Assembly: GCA_012511735.1 (NCBI GenBank)
Contig: JAAZFK010000285.1
Location: forward strand, 1 to 22,218
Direction: 5' to 3'
Origin: Clostridiaceae bacterium
GTDB taxonomy: Bacteria > Bacillota > Clostridia > Saccharofermentanales > DTU023
DNA length: 22,218 bases
A program made the position numbers and the translations under genes. The notes under the pieces were generated by a model. That model saw only the letters and a program-made list of their open reading frames with translations. It ran no database searches and was not told where the DNA came from. Below are positions 21,786 to 22,218 of this stretch, in pieces. Positions within the stretch are counted from its first letter, which is position 1, and the number at the start of each line of letters is the position of its first letter.

Positions 21786-21811
21786 TGACGGCGGTCATAA
21801 GGCCGCCGTCA
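21786..21811 (-). terminator. Hairpin after rpsO (attenuator or weak terminator)
   Basis: TGACGGCGG and CCGCCGTCA form a 9-bp GC-rich stem with an 8-base loop, starting 12 bases after the rpsO stop codon. The downstream sequence is TCCTTG, only partly U-rich, so termination is probably incomplete and some transcripts read on into pnp. This resembles the rpsO-pnp arrangement in other bacteria, where read-through supplies pnp. Confidence 0.5.
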
Positions 21812-21823
21812 AGGTTGTTTTCT

Positions 21824-22087
21824 TTAACGTCTGAGTCCCAGCCTGGCAATTAAGGCACGGTAACGCTCGATGTCCATCTTGGTCAGATAGTCGAGGAGCG
21901 CGCGGCGCTGGCCGACCAGTTTCAAAAGTCCTCTACGGGAGTGGAAATCCCCCTTGTGAACTTTCAGATGCTCCGTCAGGTGATTAATCCTCCAAGTGAG
22001 GAGCGCCACCTGAACTTCCGGTGATCCTGTATCATCCGGGTGCGTCGCATAGGCGTCGATAATTGTCTGTTTAGTTTCTTTGTCCAT
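21824..22087 (-). CDS. rpsO: 30S ribosomal protein S15
   Basis: S15 binds the central three-way junction of 16S rRNA early in 30S assembly and in many bacteria represses its own mRNA. The 87-residue basic protein carries the family landmarks DTGSPEVQVALLTWRINHLT (residues 19-38), HKGDFHSRRGLLKLVGQRR (44-62), and the end LDYLTKMDIERYRALIARLGLR. Length is within one or two residues of the usual 89. A GGAGG lies five bases before the ATG, preceded by small hairpins that could be a regulatory leader. pnp lies downstream, as is typical. Confidence 0.97.
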   Translation of the reverse strand: MDKETKQTIIDAYATHPDDTGSPEVQVALLTWRINHLTEHLKVHKGDFHSRRGLLKLVGQRRALLDYLTKMDIERYRALIARLGLRR

Positions 22088-22098
22088 GATTTCCTCCT

Positions 22099-22127
22099 AT
22101 ACTCCCGTATCAGCGTCCCGGCCGGAC
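22099..22127 (-). promoter_or_regulatory. Small hairpins in the rpsO leader
   Basis: Just upstream of the rpsO Shine-Dalgarno (22097-22093) are two short stems: ATAC/GTAT capped by a GGGA loop of GNRA type (22110-22099), and GTCC/GGAC around a GC-rich loop (22127-22115). S15 is known to bind diverse leader structures in its own mRNA. Whether these bind S15 is inference, and the stems are short. I see no convincing promoter or gene in the remaining 91 bases to the window edge. Confidence 0.3.
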
Positions 22128-22218
22128 AGGGCCCAGAACGATGAAAGGGAATGAACCACCGATAATATTAACATAGCCGGCGACCTTATACCAGACCGCG
22201 ATCCGGCGCGGTTCTCTG

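Noticed and set aside
22195..22212. ACCGCG/CGCGGT stem near the right edge as a terminator of an upstream gene
   Set aside because: Only 6 bp, no U-tract after it, and the upstream gene is outside the window.
22112..22218. C-terminal end of an upstream gene before rpsO
   Set aside because: Two minus-strand frames stay open for about 35-40 codons to the window edge, but neither resembles RibF, TruB or another expected neighbour; too short to call.

Overview
This window is core bacterial chromosome with every gene on the minus strand, so it reads from right to left. Gene content and order (rpsO-pnp; ftsK-cinA-recA; acpP-rnc-smc-ftsY-ylxM-ffh-rpsP-khpA-rimM-trmD) are those of a Bacillota (Firmicutes), probably a Clostridia-type lineage with moderately high GC. 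Supporting signs are YlxM beside Ffh, a full-length two-domain CinA, a LexA box of the Gram-positive GAAC-N4-GTTC type at recA, and strong GGAGG ribosome binding sites. I cannot name the genus. I see no mobile element, CRISPR array, phage gene or horizontally acquired island.

Layout in transcription order: (1) rpsO and pnp (22087-19254), with a hairpin after rpsO and a long structured pnp leader. (2) A tRNA-Trp/tRNA-Pro cassette with its own promoter and an intrinsic terminator (19247-18951). (3) rnhA, nudF, ftsK, cinA and murJ, tightly packed with overlapping or nearly touching ends (18908-12306). (4) recA with its own promoter and LexA box, followed by recX, rimO and pgsA, again overlapping or close (12247-8570). 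(5) acpP, rnc, smc and ftsY (8521-3028). (6) A fresh promoter followed by ylxM, ffh, rpsP, khpA, rimM and the start of trmD (3011-1), which runs off the left edge.

The genes fall into a few working groups. Translation and RNA: S15, S16, PNPase, RNase III, RimM, TrmD, RimO, KhpA and two tRNAs. Protein targeting: Ffh, FtsY and YlxM. Chromosome maintenance: SMC, FtsK, RecA, RecX and RNase HI. Envelope: PgsA, MurJ and the acyl carrier protein. Nucleotide housekeeping: NudF and CinA.

I did not find a new multi-gene system. The observations most worth a second look are regulatory: a roughly 93-nt hairpin in the pnp leader (in a window that also encodes RNase III), promoters placed so that ylxM and rnhA mRNAs would start at or next to their ATG (leaderless), an RGG-rich tail on PNPase, the LexA box at recA, and murJ lodged between cinA and recA. 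No stretch longer than 300 bases lacks a gene; the longest gaps are the pnp leader (227 bp) and the recA upstream region (162 bp).
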